64,000 nt of DNA from Oceanimonas doudoroffii (GTDB taxonomy: Bacteria > Pseudomonadota > Gammaproteobacteria > Enterobacterales > Aeromonadaceae): NCBI RefSeq assembly GCF_002242685.1, contig NZ_NBIM01000001.1:1674001-1738000 (forward strand). Direction: 5' to 3'. Positions 32,531 through 42,180 of this stretch are shown one piece after another (position 1 is the first letter of the stretch; each line of letters starts with the position of its first letter). The notes beneath the pieces are model-generated. The model saw nothing but the letters and a program-made list of their open reading frames with translations. It ran no database searches and had not been told where the DNA came from. Both the position numbers and the translations under genes were made by a program.

Positions 32531-33508
32531 ATGGAAATGAAACGTTTATCACTCTGCCTCGGCGCAGCACTGTTCGCGACAGCCACTTCCTCACACGCAC
32601 TGGACATCAAACTGGGCCATGTACTGCCCACCACCCACAGCTGGAACATAGCGGCAGAAGGGTTTGCCGACGATGTCCGTAAAGCCACCGAGGGGCGCGT
32701 CAACATCACGGTTTTCCCCAGTGGTCAGCTGGGTAACGAGAAAGTCATGATTGAGGGCATGCAAATCGGCAGTGTGCATGCCGGCGTCATCGGCTGTGGC
32801 TCCTTCCAGCCTATCGAACCCAAATTCGGCATCGTGGAACTGCCCTATTCCTGGGACAAACGGGAAAGCGCCTACGCCGCCTTTGATGGTGAGCTGGGTG
32901 GGGCGCTTGAGGAACTGGCCCTCAAGAAAAACCTGCGCATTCTTTCCTGGTGGGAAAACGGATTCCGTCACGTCACCAACAACCGGGGCCCCATCACCAG
33001 CCCACAGGATCTGAGTAACCTCAAGATTCGGGTCACCCCCGACAAGATGCGGCTCGACACCTTCAGCGCCCTGGGATCCAGCCCCGCTCCCCTGGCCTTT
33101 GGGGAGCTCTACTCCGCCCTGCAGCAGGGAGTGTTTGACGCCCAGGAAAATCCGCTGTCCATCATCTACTCCTCCTCTTTCAACGAAGTGCAGGACTATG
33201 TCTCCCTTACCGGCCATGTATGGGCCCCCGCCTGCCTGACCGTTACCGACTTTACCTGGAAGAAGATCTCGCCGGCCGATCAGGCCGTGGTACAGGAAAT
33301 GGCCTCCCGCTGGCGGGACCGGCAGCGGGACATGACCCGGCAGGATGACGAAGCACTGGTCGGCAAACTGAAAGACATGGGCATGGCGGTCAACACCGTT
33401 GACCCCGCCCCCTTTCAGGACGCCGTCAGCGGCATCTGGCAGCAATACACCCCTCAGTTCGGCAGCGATCTGATGAGCATTATCGAGCGCTACCGCAGTG
33501 CCAAGTGA
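32531..33508 (+). CDS. dctP: TRAP transporter substrate-binding protein DctP
   Basis: 325 residues with a signal peptide (MEMKRLSLCLGAALFATATSSHA, likely cleaved after about residue 23). The mature start LDIKLGHVLPTTHSWNIAAEGFAD and the central SNLKIRVTPDKM, with its conserved Arg for carboxylate binding, are typical of DctP proteins. It captures an organic acid in the periplasm for the DctQ-DctM membrane pair encoded directly downstream. The start could also be the ATG six bases later. The substrate is unknown and is probably a carboxylate, since the selectivity-filter Arg is present. Confidence 0.92.
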   Translation: MEMKRLSLCLGAALFATATSSHALDIKLGHVLPTTHSWNIAAEGFADDVRKATEGRVNITVFPSGQLGNEKVMIEGMQIGSVHAGVIGCGSFQPIEPKFGIVELPYSWDKRESAYAAFDGELGGALEELALKKNLRILSWWENGFRHVTNNRGPITSPQDLSNLKIRVTPDKMRLDTFSALGSSPAPLAFGELYSALQQGVFDAQENPLSIIYSSSFNEVQDYVSLTGHVWAPACLTVTDFTWKKISPADQAVVQEMASRWRDRQRDMTRQDDEALVGKLKDMGMAVNTVDPAPFQDAVSGIWQQYTPQFGSDLMSIIERYRSAK

Positions 33509-33515
33509 GGTCCAT

Positions 33516-34043
33516 ATGCTTACCAGACTTGCCGAAACGGCCGGCCATGTCAGCCGGCGGGGCAAGGTCGAAGTGCTGACCCGAATGGCCTCTGCACTCA
33601 GCCTTGTCTGCCACGGCCTCGCGGCCGCCGGCGTCGCCACGCTGGCGACGCTGGTCGGTTATGTGGTCTTTATGCGCTGGGTGCTGGGTCAGCCGCCACA
33701 CTGGGCCGAAGAGTTGCCACAGCTGATTTTGCTCTGGTCCACCCTGCTTGGTGCCGTGGCCTGTTCCTGTCATCGCTCACACCTCAGTGCCGGCCTGCTG
33801 CCGCTGTTGGTACGTTCGGCTCGCTGGCTGAAGGTCTTGACCCATATCGGCGACCTGCTGGTGTTGCTGATGCTGCTGGTGATCACCAAGGCCGGCTGGG
33901 AGCTGGCCATGCTGACCATGAGCCAGACCACCACCGCCCTGCAAATTCCAGCCGGAATCAGCTACCTGGCGGTACCCGTCGGCTGTGCCGCCATGGCGCT
34001 GGCTCAACTGATTCACTTGTTTAACCGGGGAGACGCTCTATGA
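33516..34043 (+). CDS. dctQ: TRAP transporter small membrane subunit DctQ
   Basis: 175 residues from the ATG at 33516 (AGG seven bases upstream). Four membrane helices are visible, with the family signature GQPPHWAEELPQLILLW after the first. It partners DctM and helps dock the binding protein. It starts seven bases after dctP and its stop overlaps the dctM start in ATGA. Confidence 0.9.
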   Translation: MLTRLAETAGHVSRRGKVEVLTRMASALSLVCHGLAAAGVATLATLVGYVVFMRWVLGQPPHWAEELPQLILLWSTLLGAVACSCHRSHLSAGLLPLLVRSARWLKVLTHIGDLLVLLMLLVITKAGWELAMLTMSQTTTALQIPAGISYLAVPVGCAAMALAQLIHLFNRGDAL

Positions 34044-35326
34044 CCGCCGGCGCCTTAACCATGCTCGGGGTCTTTGGTCTCGGCATACTCATTGATATTC
34101 CCATCGCCTTTGCCCTGCTGATTGCTGCCGTGGTGTACCTGGCGGCATTTGCGGCCGCCCCCATGCTGGTCTCTGCCCAGCAATTCGCCGCCGGTATGGA
34201 AAGCTTTACCCTGTTGGCCATTCCGTTGTTCATTCTCGCCGCTCAGCTGATGAACAGCGCCGGGCTGACCCAGAAAATAGTCCGTCTGTGCATGACCCTG
34301 GTGGGAGATATCAAGGGCGGTCTGGCGGTGGTCGCCGTGCTGGCCTGCATGATTTTCGGTGCCCTCTCCGGCTCCGGGGTGGCCGACGTCATTGCCATCG
34401 GCAGCATGCTGCTACCGGCCATGCAACGCAGCGGTTACCAGAAGGGGTTCAGCTGTGCGCTGGTGGGCACCGCCAGTTCCATCGGCACCGTGATCCCGCC
34501 CAGCATTGTCATGATCGTTTACGGCACCACCTCCAATACCTCAGTCGGCAAACTGTTCATGGGCGGCGTGATCCCCGGCCTGATGCTGACCCTGGCACTG
34601 GTTGGGGTCGCCCTCTACGTCTCCCGCAAGCATGGCTGGGGCGGAGGCACCCCCAGTACCACCAGCGAAAAGCTCAGCGCCTTTGTTGATGCCCTGCCCG
34701 CCCTGATGGTGCCGGTACTGATCATCGGCGGCATTCGCTTCGGCGTCTTTACCCCGACCGAAGCGGCGGCCTCGGCCTGCCTGTATGCGCTGGTCGTCGG
34801 CATGGGTCTGTACCGCAACCTTCGCCTGACCGACCTCCTGAATTGTGTCAAGGCGACGGCGGAAACCAGCGCCGCCATTCTGGTGATCATCGGTGCCGCC
34901 GGCCTCTTTGCCTGGGGACTGACCTATGAGCAGGTGCCCCAGGCCATCGCCTCACTGATAGGTGAACTGACCGACAGCCGGACCAGCGTGCTGCTGCTGC
35001 TGACCCTGGTATTGCTGATCCTTGGCTCCTTCATGGAAAGCATCGCCATCATCATCATTATCACCCCCATCGTCATGCCGCTGCTGAGCCAATACGGCAT
35101 CGACCCTGTCCACTTCGGGGTGTTGCTGACCGTTAACCTGGCCATCGGCGCCAACACGCCTCCGCTGGGTGTCGATCTCATGGCCGCCTGCCGGATCGGT
35201 GGTATCAGCGTGATGGAGTCGCTGCGCCCCCTGGTGATGATGCTGGTTGCCATGTTCTCCGTGCTGATGCTGCTGACCTTTGTGCCCGAGCTGGTGCTGT
35301 TCTTGCCAAACCTGATGAGCGAGTGA
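34040..35326 (+). CDS. dctM: TRAP transporter large permease DctM
   Basis: 428 residues, about 12 membrane segments plus re-entrant loops. Signature stretches are LAIPLFILAAQLMNSAGLTQ, FGALSGSGVADVIAIG and GTASSIGTVIPPSIVMIVYG, with LTVNLAIGANTPPLGVDL in the second half. These glycine/serine-rich loops carry the sodium and substrate sites of this sodium-driven elevator-type importer. It overlaps dctQ by 4 bp. The citE-like gene begins 10 bp after its stop, so the transporter and enzymes share one transcript. Confidence 0.93.
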   Translation: MTAGALTMLGVFGLGILIDIPIAFALLIAAVVYLAAFAAAPMLVSAQQFAAGMESFTLLAIPLFILAAQLMNSAGLTQKIVRLCMTLVGDIKGGLAVVAVLACMIFGALSGSGVADVIAIGSMLLPAMQRSGYQKGFSCALVGTASSIGTVIPPSIVMIVYGTTSNTSVGKLFMGGVIPGLMLTLALVGVALYVSRKHGWGGGTPSTTSEKLSAFVDALPALMVPVLIIGGIRFGVFTPTEAAASACLYALVVGMGLYRNLRLTDLLNCVKATAETSAAILVIIGAAGLFAWGLTYEQVPQAIASLIGELTDSRTSVLLLLTLVLLILGSFMESIAIIIIITPIVMPLLSQYGIDPVHFGVLLTVNLAIGANTPPLGVDLMAACRIGGISVMESLRPLVMMLVAMFSVLMLLTFVPELVLFLPNLMSE

Positions 35327-35336
35327 GGAGCTGACC

Positions 35337-36101
35337 ATGAACCATGACTCCCTCTCTCTGAATCGGGCGGGCAGCTGGCTGTTTCTGCCCGGCCATCAGC
35401 CCGAACAGCGTGAGCTGGCCCTGGCCAGCAACGCCCAGGCACTGGTGGTCGACCTGGAGGAATTCACTCCCAAAGCACAACAACACCAGGCTTGCCTGGC
35501 CTTTCATGCCTTTGCCGATGACTGCCGGGCCAGGACGCGCCTGCCCATGGTGCGCATCAACCGACTGGAAAACGGCGGTGAGCAGGAATTGCAGCTGTTG
35601 CTGGCGGCCCGACCGGCCGCGGTATTTCTGCCACAGGTGGAGCGGGTGTCCCAATTGCGGGACCTCGCCGGGCTGCTGGATACCGGCGAGGCCGCCCTTG
35701 GGATTCCCCTCGGCAGCACCGCCATGGTGCCAACCCTGGAAAGCCGGGCCGGACTGAGTCGTGCCGATGAGCTGCTGGCGGCCAGTCCCCGGCTGCGTGC
35801 GGCACTGATCGGCACCGGCGATCTGGCGACCGACCTGCGGTTGCCGGCAGACATGCCACTGGCAAACCGGGTTGACGCCATCCGGCCCTATCGCCAGCGC
35901 TTTCTGGCGGCCTGCCAGGCTGCCGGCGTGCTCGCCATCGACGGTCCCTGGCCGGCGCCACAGGGCTTTGTACAGGATCAGGCCTGGTCGGTGGCGCTCG
36001 GGTTCAGGGCCCGTTGTGTGGTCAATACCGGGCAACTGCCGGCACTGCATGCCAGCCAAAAAAACCAACAACATTCATCAGACTTTTACCGTATTTCCTG
36101 A
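35337..36101 (+). CDS. CitE/HpcH-HpaI-type lyase (aldolase family)
   Basis: 254 residues, short for the family. It begins like CitE proteins (GSWLFLPGHQPEQRELALASNAQALVVDLEE), where the usual DLED appears as DLEE. The metal-binding Glu is in PTLESRAGL and the Asp in LIGTGDLATDL. Family members cleave or form C-C bonds next to a 2-oxo acid or a CoA ester (citryl-, malyl-CoA, 4-hydroxy-2-oxo acids), using a divalent metal. No CoA-ligase or CoA-transferase gene is in the cluster, which favours a free acid substrate. It lies between dctM and a ThDP enzyme in one tight series. Confidence 0.8.
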   Translation: MNHDSLSLNRAGSWLFLPGHQPEQRELALASNAQALVVDLEEFTPKAQQHQACLAFHAFADDCRARTRLPMVRINRLENGGEQELQLLLAARPAAVFLPQVERVSQLRDLAGLLDTGEAALGIPLGSTAMVPTLESRAGLSRADELLAASPRLRAALIGTGDLATDLRLPADMPLANRVDAIRPYRQRFLAACQAAGVLAIDGPWPAPQGFVQDQAWSVALGFRARCVVNTGQLPALHASQKNQQHSSDFYRIS

Positions 36102-36114
36102 GAGGAAGATAACA

Positions 36115-37821
36115 ATGACCAACCCGACTCGCCGTAACGGCGGCCAGATTTTGATCCAGCAACTTCGGGATCTCGGTGCCCGCCGCATTTTTCTGGTTCC
36201 CGGCGAAAGCTACCTGCCCTGTATCGATGCCCTGAACGAACACCGTGACGCCATCGAGCCCATTGTCTGCCGACAGGAAAGCGGCGCCGCCTACATGGCC
36301 GAAGCCTACGGCAAGCTGACCGGAGACCCAGGCATCTGTTTCGTCACTCGCGGGCCGGGCGCCACCAACGCCTCCATCGGTGTGCATACCGCGTTTCAGG
36401 ACTCAACCCCGATGATCCTGTTTATCGGCCAGGTCGGTAACGACTTCGTGGAGCGCGAGGCATTCCAGGAGATCGATTACCGACGCATGTTCGGCCCCAT
36501 GGCCAAGTGGGTTGCCCAGATCGACAGGACCGACCGCATTCCGGAATACATTGCCCGCGCCTGGACCGTCGCCACCACCGGCCGCCCCGGCCCCGTGGTG
36601 CTGGCCCTGCCCGAAGATACCTTGTGGGGCGAAGCCGAGGTGGAACAGCTCAAACCGGTGCCGCGCCGCTTCAGCTATCCGGGGGCGGCAGACATGGCCG
36701 AACTCGGCCACCGCCTGGCCGCCGCCAAACGTCCCTTCCTGCTGGTGGGCGGCAGCGGCTGGACCCCGTCGTCCCAGCGACACGTCACCGACTTTGCCCG
36801 CCGCTTCAAGCTGCCGGTCGGCGTGGCCTGGCGCCGGCTGGAGTGTTATGACCAGCGCCAGCCCGAGTTTGTCGGCCATGTGGGCTGGAGCATGCATGCG
36901 GCACTACGCCAGCAGCTGGAAGAAGCCGATCTGATCATCGCCGTCGGCACCCGCATGGGTGAAGCCACCAGCGAAGGATACCGCTGGATCAACTCGCCCC
37001 GGCCCCGGCAGAAACTGGTGCATGTTTATGCCGATCCGGAAGAGCTGGGCCGTGTCTATCAGGCCGATCTTGCCATTCATGCCGATGTCAACGGCTTCAG
37101 CGCCATGCTGGATCTGGTACCCGAACTGCCGGGTGCACCGGCCTGGGCCCCCCTGACCGACCAGGCCAGAAACGCCTACCTGGCTTCCCTCGAGTGTCAG
37201 CCCGCGCCCGGCCCGCTCAGCCTGGACCGGGTGGCGCTGCAGGTCGACCACATGCTGGGTGAGCGAGGCTGCATCACCGTCGGTGCCGGCAACTACGCCC
37301 TCTACCCTCACCGCTACCGCCGTTATTTCGGGCTCGGCAGCTCGCTGACTCCCACCGTCGGCTCCATGGGCTACGGCCTGCCGGCGGCCATCTCCTTCAA
37401 GATGGAACACCCGGATCAACCCGCGGTGTGCTTCGCCGGTGATGGTTGTTTTCAGATGAACATGCAGGAGTTGGGTGTGGCACTGCAATACCGGGTGGGC
37501 GTGATCGTGCTGGTGTTCAACAACGGCATGTTCGGCACCATTCGCGCCCACCAGGAAAGCGGCTTCCCGGGCCGCGAAATCGCCCTTTCCTTCACCAACC
37601 CCGAGTTCAGCCAGCTGATCACCTCCTACGGCGGACACGGTGAGGTGGTGACCGAAGACGACCAGTTTGCCGCCGCCTTTGAACGTGCCCTGGCCTTTAC
37701 CGAGCGTGAACAACTGCCGGCCCTGATAGAACTGCGCTACGACCCGGACGGCATCGCCCCCGGCACCCTGCTGAGCCAGCTTCGTGACGATGCGCTGCTG
37801 CGCCAGCAACACCAGGATTGA
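36115..37821 (+). CDS. Thiamine diphosphate-dependent enzyme of the acetolactate synthase family
   Basis: 568 residues from the ATG at 36115 (GAGAGGA upstream); a longer frame runs into the lyase gene. The order is N-terminal pyrimidine domain, with catalytic Glu55 in VCRQESGAAYMAEAYGK and FVTRGPGATNA, then a central domain, then the C-terminal cofactor domain with GDG (442-444) and the FNNG metal motif near 468-471. Members are acetolactate synthases, glyoxylate carboligases and 2-oxo acid decarboxylases. No small regulatory subunit follows and the cluster is catabolic, so biosynthetic IlvB is unlikely. A decarboxylase or carboligase acting on the lyase product is inferred. Confidence 0.85.
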   Translation: MTNPTRRNGGQILIQQLRDLGARRIFLVPGESYLPCIDALNEHRDAIEPIVCRQESGAAYMAEAYGKLTGDPGICFVTRGPGATNASIGVHTAFQDSTPMILFIGQVGNDFVEREAFQEIDYRRMFGPMAKWVAQIDRTDRIPEYIARAWTVATTGRPGPVVLALPEDTLWGEAEVEQLKPVPRRFSYPGAADMAELGHRLAAAKRPFLLVGGSGWTPSSQRHVTDFARRFKLPVGVAWRRLECYDQRQPEFVGHVGWSMHAALRQQLEEADLIIAVGTRMGEATSEGYRWINSPRPRQKLVHVYADPEELGRVYQADLAIHADVNGFSAMLDLVPELPGAPAWAPLTDQARNAYLASLECQPAPGPLSLDRVALQVDHMLGERGCITVGAGNYALYPHRYRRYFGLGSSLTPTVGSMGYGLPAAISFKMEHPDQPAVCFAGDGCFQMNMQELGVALQYRVGVIVLVFNNGMFGTIRAHQESGFPGREIALSFTNPEFSQLITSYGGHGEVVTEDDQFAAAFERALAFTEREQLPALIELRYDPDGIAPGTLLSQLRDDALLRQQHQD

Positions 37822-37832
37822 GGAACCCGAAC

Positions 37833-39128
37833 ATGACGATTGCAATAAACCAACCACTGACAACCGATGCGCTGCGTGTTGACGGCAGCCGCCTATGGGC
37901 ATCACTGATGGATCTGGCGCGTGTGGGCGCCACGCCCAAGGGCGGCAACTGCCGGCTGGCGTTAACCGATGAGGATCGCCAGGGCCGTGATCTGGTGGCC
38001 GGCTGGCTGCGGGACACGGGGCTGGATATTCGGGTTGACCGACTCGGCAATATCTTTGCCCGTCGCCCGGGCCGCAATAATGATCTGCCGCCGGTGGTGA
38101 CCGGCAGCCATATTGATACCCAGCCCACCGGAGGGCGCTTTGACGGCAACTACGGCGTGCTGGCCGGCCTGGAAGTAATGCGGGTGCTGAACGAGCAGAG
38201 CATCACCACCGAAGCGCCGATGGAAGTGGTGATCTGGACCAATGAAGAAGGCAGCCGCTTTGTGCCGGTGATGATGGGCTCCGGCGCCTTCGCCGGCATG
38301 TTCACCCCCGAGGCGGCCCTGGCGGCGCGGGATCATGATGGCATCAGTGTCGCCGATGAACTGACCCGCATCGGCTACGCCGGAGACATGCCGGTGGGCG
38401 GACGCACCCTCGGGGCCTACTTTGAAGCCCATATTGAACAGGGGCCGGTATTGGAAAAAGAACAGCTGCAAGTGGGCGTAGTGACCGGCTCACTGGGCCT
38501 CAGCTGGTTCGATGTGGTGGTGACCGGCCAGGAGGCCCACGCCGGACCTACGCCGATGGAATACCGTCGGGACGCCCTGCAGACCGCCTGCGCCCTGGTC
38601 AGCGATATCCTGACCCTGGCCGAGCCCCATGCCCCTCATGGCCGGGTGACCTGCGGCGAGTTCCGGGTATTCCCCAATTCGCGCAATGTAATTCCCGGGC
38701 GGGTGAACTTCAGTGTCGATCTGCGCCACCTCGAGCCGGCGGTGCTGACCGCGATGGAGCAACGACTGCGTGAACTGTGTGAACTGTGTGACACCCAGGG
38801 TAATAACGCCGGCATCGAGGTGGAACTGCTCGAGGTGCAGCGCATTCCGCCGACGCCCTTTGCCCCGAAGCTGGTTGAACGGGTTCGCGCCTGTGCCGAG
38901 GCGCTGGCCATTCCTCACCGTGATATGGTGACCGGTGCCGGCCATGACGCCGTTTATATCAGCCGGGTGGCCCCCACCGCCATGATCTTTGTGCCCTGTG
39001 TCGATGGCATCAGCCACAACGAATGCGAAGACGCCAAACCCGAGGACCTTGAAGCCGGCGCCAATATACTGTTGCATGCCATGCTGCAAACTGCCGAGCC
39101 CATTCACCCCACTGACCAGGCGCAGTAG
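37833..39128 (+). CDS. M20-family Zn-dependent amidohydrolase (N-carbamoyl-L-amino acid hydrolase/allantoate amidohydrolase type)
   Basis: 431 residues from the ATG at 37833 (AGGA eight bases upstream). Metal ligands are visible: His93 and Asp104 in GSHIDTQPTGGRFDGNYG, Glu138/139 in WTNEEGSRF, His in AHIEQGPVLE, and the C-terminal SHNECED segment. The dimerisation lid shows GQEAHAGPTPM. The subgroup hydrolyses N-carbamoyl amino acids, ureidoglycine, allantoate or beta-ureidopropionate and releases ammonia and CO2 or an amino acid. It begins 11 bp after the ThDP gene. Its presence suggests that the imported compound carries a ureido or amide group. Confidence 0.9.
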   Translation: MTIAINQPLTTDALRVDGSRLWASLMDLARVGATPKGGNCRLALTDEDRQGRDLVAGWLRDTGLDIRVDRLGNIFARRPGRNNDLPPVVTGSHIDTQPTGGRFDGNYGVLAGLEVMRVLNEQSITTEAPMEVVIWTNEEGSRFVPVMMGSGAFAGMFTPEAALAARDHDGISVADELTRIGYAGDMPVGGRTLGAYFEAHIEQGPVLEKEQLQVGVVTGSLGLSWFDVVVTGQEAHAGPTPMEYRRDALQTACALVSDILTLAEPHAPHGRVTCGEFRVFPNSRNVIPGRVNFSVDLRHLEPAVLTAMEQRLRELCELCDTQGNNAGIEVELLEVQRIPPTPFAPKLVERVRACAEALAIPHRDMVTGAGHDAVYISRVAPTAMIFVPCVDGISHNECEDAKPEDLEAGANILLHAMLQTAEPIHPTDQAQ

Positions 39129-39137
39129 GAGTTCTCC

Positions 39138-40631
39138 ATGACCTTGCATGATCTGACTTACTGGGAGCGACTGGCCAGCCGGCTGGAGATCCCTACCGGC
39201 GCCTATATTGACGGCGCCTATATGGCCGCCGCCGACGGCGCCACCTTTACCGCCCGCAATCCGGCCACCGGCGAAGCCCTGGCGGAAGTGACCGCCTGCG
39301 GCCAGCAGGACATTGACCGTGCCGTGGCCGCCGCCCGCCGCAGCTTTGAATCCGGCAGCTGGTCCCGGCGCGCGCCCCGTGAGCGCAAGGCGACCCTGCT
39401 GCGCTTTGCCGCCCTGATTGAACGGCACGCGGAAGAGCTGGCCCTGTTACAGACCCTGGAGATGGGCAAGCCCATCGCCGACAGCCTGAGCTTTGATCTG
39501 GCGGAAACCGCACGCTGCGTGGCCTGGTATGCCGAGGCCCTCGACAAGCAGTATGATGAGATAGCACCGACCGCCGACCATGTACACGCCACCCTGACCC
39601 ACGAGGCGCTCGGCGTGGTGGCTGCCGTCACCCCGTGGAATTTCCCGCTGATGATCAGCGCCTGGAAGTTTGCCCCGGCACTGGCCATGGGCAACAGTGT
39701 GGTGCTCAAGCCCGCCGAGCAGTCCAGCCTCAGTATTCTGCGGCTGGCGGCCCTGGCCGGCGAGGCCGGGCTGCCGGACGGGGTATTCAATGTCACGCCG
39801 GGGCTGGGCGCCGTGGCCGGCCAGGCCCTGGGCCGGCATATGGATGTCGACTGCCTGGCCTTTACCGGCTCCACCGCAACCGGCAAGCGCTTTATGCACT
39901 ACTCCGGTGACTCCAACCTCAAAAGGGTCTGGCTCGAGTGCGGCGGCAAGTCTCCCCATATCGTGTTTGATGACTGCAAGGATCTGGCGGCGGCGGCCCG
40001 GGCCGCTGCCGCCGGCATCTTTACCAACCAGGGCGAGGTCTGCATTGCCGGCTCCCGACTCTATGTTCAGGATGCCATCTATGACGAGTTCTTGTCGCTG
40101 TTGACGGCGGCGGCGGCGCAAATGCAGCCGGGCAACCCACTGGACCCCAACTCCCCCATGGGCGCCATGGTGGATGCCACCCAATACCGGCGGGTGCAGG
40201 ACTATATTGCCCTGGCCCAGGATGAAGGCATGAAACTGCTGTCCGGTGGCAATACCACGGCACCGGTTGCCGGAGGCTGGTATCTGCCGCCAACCATACT
40301 GGAAGGTCGGCATGACCAGACCCTGATGCGTGACGAGGTATTCGGTCCCGTGTTGGGGGTGACCCGCTTTACCGGCGAAGAAGAGGTCATCGCCCTGGCC
40401 AATGATTCCGTATATGGCCTGGGCGCCGGTTTGTGGACTCGGGATCTCGGCCGCGCGCATCGAGTTTCGAAACGACTGCGGGCCGGCCTGGTGTGGGTGA
40501 ACTGTTATGCCGATGGCGATATCAGCGTGCCCTTTGGTGGCGTCAAGCAATCCGGGTTCGGACGCGACAAGTCGCTCCATGCCCTGAGCAAATATGCCGA
40601 TCTCAAAACCACCTGGATGCACCTGGATTAG
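39138..40631 (+). CDS. NAD(P)-dependent aldehyde dehydrogenase (PuuC-like)
   Basis: 497 residues, standard for the superfamily. It has TPWNFPLMISAWKFAPALAMG, FTGSTATGK, the catalytic Glu in LECGGKSPH and the catalytic Cys in NQGEVCIAGSRL. The pattern is closest to gamma-glutamyl-aminobutyraldehyde or broad-range omega-aminoaldehyde dehydrogenases such as PuuC, but these motifs do not fix the substrate. It follows the M20 hydrolase by 9 bp and is probably the step that oxidises an aldehyde made by the ThDP enzyme or the lyase. Confidence 0.9.
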   Translation: MTLHDLTYWERLASRLEIPTGAYIDGAYMAAADGATFTARNPATGEALAEVTACGQQDIDRAVAAARRSFESGSWSRRAPRERKATLLRFAALIERHAEELALLQTLEMGKPIADSLSFDLAETARCVAWYAEALDKQYDEIAPTADHVHATLTHEALGVVAAVTPWNFPLMISAWKFAPALAMGNSVVLKPAEQSSLSILRLAALAGEAGLPDGVFNVTPGLGAVAGQALGRHMDVDCLAFTGSTATGKRFMHYSGDSNLKRVWLECGGKSPHIVFDDCKDLAAAARAAAAGIFTNQGEVCIAGSRLYVQDAIYDEFLSLLTAAAAQMQPGNPLDPNSPMGAMVDATQYRRVQDYIALAQDEGMKLLSGGNTTAPVAGGWYLPPTILEGRHDQTLMRDEVFGPVLGVTRFTGEEEVIALANDSVYGLGAGLWTRDLGRAHRVSKRLRAGLVWVNCYADGDISVPFGGVKQSGFGRDKSLHALSKYADLKTTWMHLD

Positions 40632-40730
40632 GCCTGCCTCCAGACCTGAATAACCGGGTCACACTTACTAGGGGCCGGTGGGGTTTCGCCGGCCTCAAGT
40701 ATCGATTAAACCAACAAGGATGGTGCTGTG

Positions 40731-42152
40731 ATGTTTTCAGCTGCAGATACTTTCGTTCTTTCCGTTGTGGTGGTGCTATGCGCCCTGGGCCTGATTGGCC
40801 TGTCCTACTATTTTTTCCGTCAAATCAAGACCTATGACGACTTCAACATGGCCGGCCGTGCTACCGGCATGTTTCCCATGATTTGCACCCTGGTGGGCAC
40901 CGCCGTCGGCGGCTCCACCCTGCTCGGTTTTATGTCTAAAGGCTTTCAGCAGGGCCTGGGACAAATGTGGCTGCCCGGCGCCATTACCATTGCCGGCATT
41001 CTGCTGCTGTTCCTGGTGCGCCGTATTCGAGCCTATGGCGAGCGCTTTAAGATGGTGACCCTGGCCGACTTTATGGTGAACCGTTACGGTGATGGCGCCC
41101 GTTTGCCCACGGTGATCAGCATGGTCTGCGCCTATTCGGCCATTACCGGCATGCAGTTTGTCGCCATTGCCACCGTGCTTAACCTGCTCTTCGACCTCAA
41201 GATGGCCCATGGCATTATGCTCACCTGGCTGGTGCTGACACTGAAAACCTACCTGGGCGGTCTGAAGGCGGTGATCTGGTCTGACGCCATTCTGGGCACC
41301 CTGCAAACCCTGGGTATTTTCCTGCTGCTCGCCATTGTTTATCAGGCCTCGGGCGGCTGGGAGAACATCGCTATCAGTGACAAACTGACCGGCCAGGAAG
41401 ATTTTCTCAGCCTCACCGGCATTGATACCAGCGACCTGTTTATTTACCTGCTGACCATAGGGGGTTATCAGTTTGTGCGCCAGGATCTGTGGCAACGCTT
41501 CTGGGCCGCCAAAAACGCTCAGGTGGCTTATACCAGCTACAGTGTGGCCGTGGTGTTTAACTTCCTGGTGGCCGGGGCGGCGGTACTGATTGGTTGCTTT
41601 GCCTATCTGGGCATGAACCTGAGCGTGGCCAATCCGGATCTCACCTTTTATGCGGTGCTCAAGGCCACCCTGCCGCTGCCCATGATCGCCCTGATGATAG
41701 TGGTGCTGCTGGCTACCGTGGTGTCCTGCGCCGACTCCTTTTTTATTGCCGGCGCCTCGTCCATTGCCAACGACATTATCCGTCCCCGCCTGAACACACA
41801 GAAAGCCCAGGATAACCAGCTGCTGCTGCGCCTCAGCCGTCATTCGGTGGTGATCATGTCACTGCTCTCCGCCGGTCTGGCCCTGTATGCGCCCAAGCTG
41901 GTTTCCATCTGGATTTTGGGTAGCGCCATGCTGGTCTGTGGCGTGCTGGTGCCGGCCATCGCCGCCCTGCTGGCCAAGGAGCTGAACCGCACCGCCGGCA
42001 TTCTGGCCATGTGGACAGGCCTGGGCTCGGCGGTTGGCTGGCAGCTGATCGGTCAGCCCTTTGGCATTCACCCCATTTTCATCGGTCTGCCCATTGCCCT
42101 GCTGCTGCTGCCGGTGATCCTGTCTCCCCGGCAGCAAAAAGCGCGAGCATAG
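40731..42152 (+). CDS. Sodium:solute symporter (SSS family)
   Basis: 473 residues from the ATG at 40731; the GTG just before it is an equal possibility, as AAGGA lies 7-10 bases upstream. About 13 membrane segments are present. Family features are YDDFNMAGRATGMFPMICTLVGTAVGGSTLLGF at the sodium-site helix, and VSCADSFFIAGASSIANDI in segment 8. It is the last gene of the catabolic cluster, 99 bp after the aldehyde dehydrogenase, with a GGCCGG/CCGGCC stem (40673-40694) in between that could lower its expression. It gives the cluster a second sodium-driven uptake route. Confidence 0.87.
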   Translation: MFSAADTFVLSVVVVLCALGLIGLSYYFFRQIKTYDDFNMAGRATGMFPMICTLVGTAVGGSTLLGFMSKGFQQGLGQMWLPGAITIAGILLLFLVRRIRAYGERFKMVTLADFMVNRYGDGARLPTVISMVCAYSAITGMQFVAIATVLNLLFDLKMAHGIMLTWLVLTLKTYLGGLKAVIWSDAILGTLQTLGIFLLLAIVYQASGGWENIAISDKLTGQEDFLSLTGIDTSDLFIYLLTIGGYQFVRQDLWQRFWAAKNAQVAYTSYSVAVVFNFLVAGAAVLIGCFAYLGMNLSVANPDLTFYAVLKATLPLPMIALMIVVLLATVVSCADSFFIAGASSIANDIIRPRLNTQKAQDNQLLLRLSRHSVVIMSLLSAGLALYAPKLVSIWILGSAMLVCGVLVPAIAALLAKELNRTAGILAMWTGLGSAVGWQLIGQPFGIHPIFIGLPIALLLLPVILSPRQQKARA

Positions 42153-42180
42153 CCGGCTCCGTTAATTTCCTCCCGCCAAA

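Noticed and set aside
36115..37821. ThDP enzyme as biosynthetic acetolactate synthase IlvB
   Set aside because: There is no small-subunit gene and the neighbours are transport and catabolic genes.
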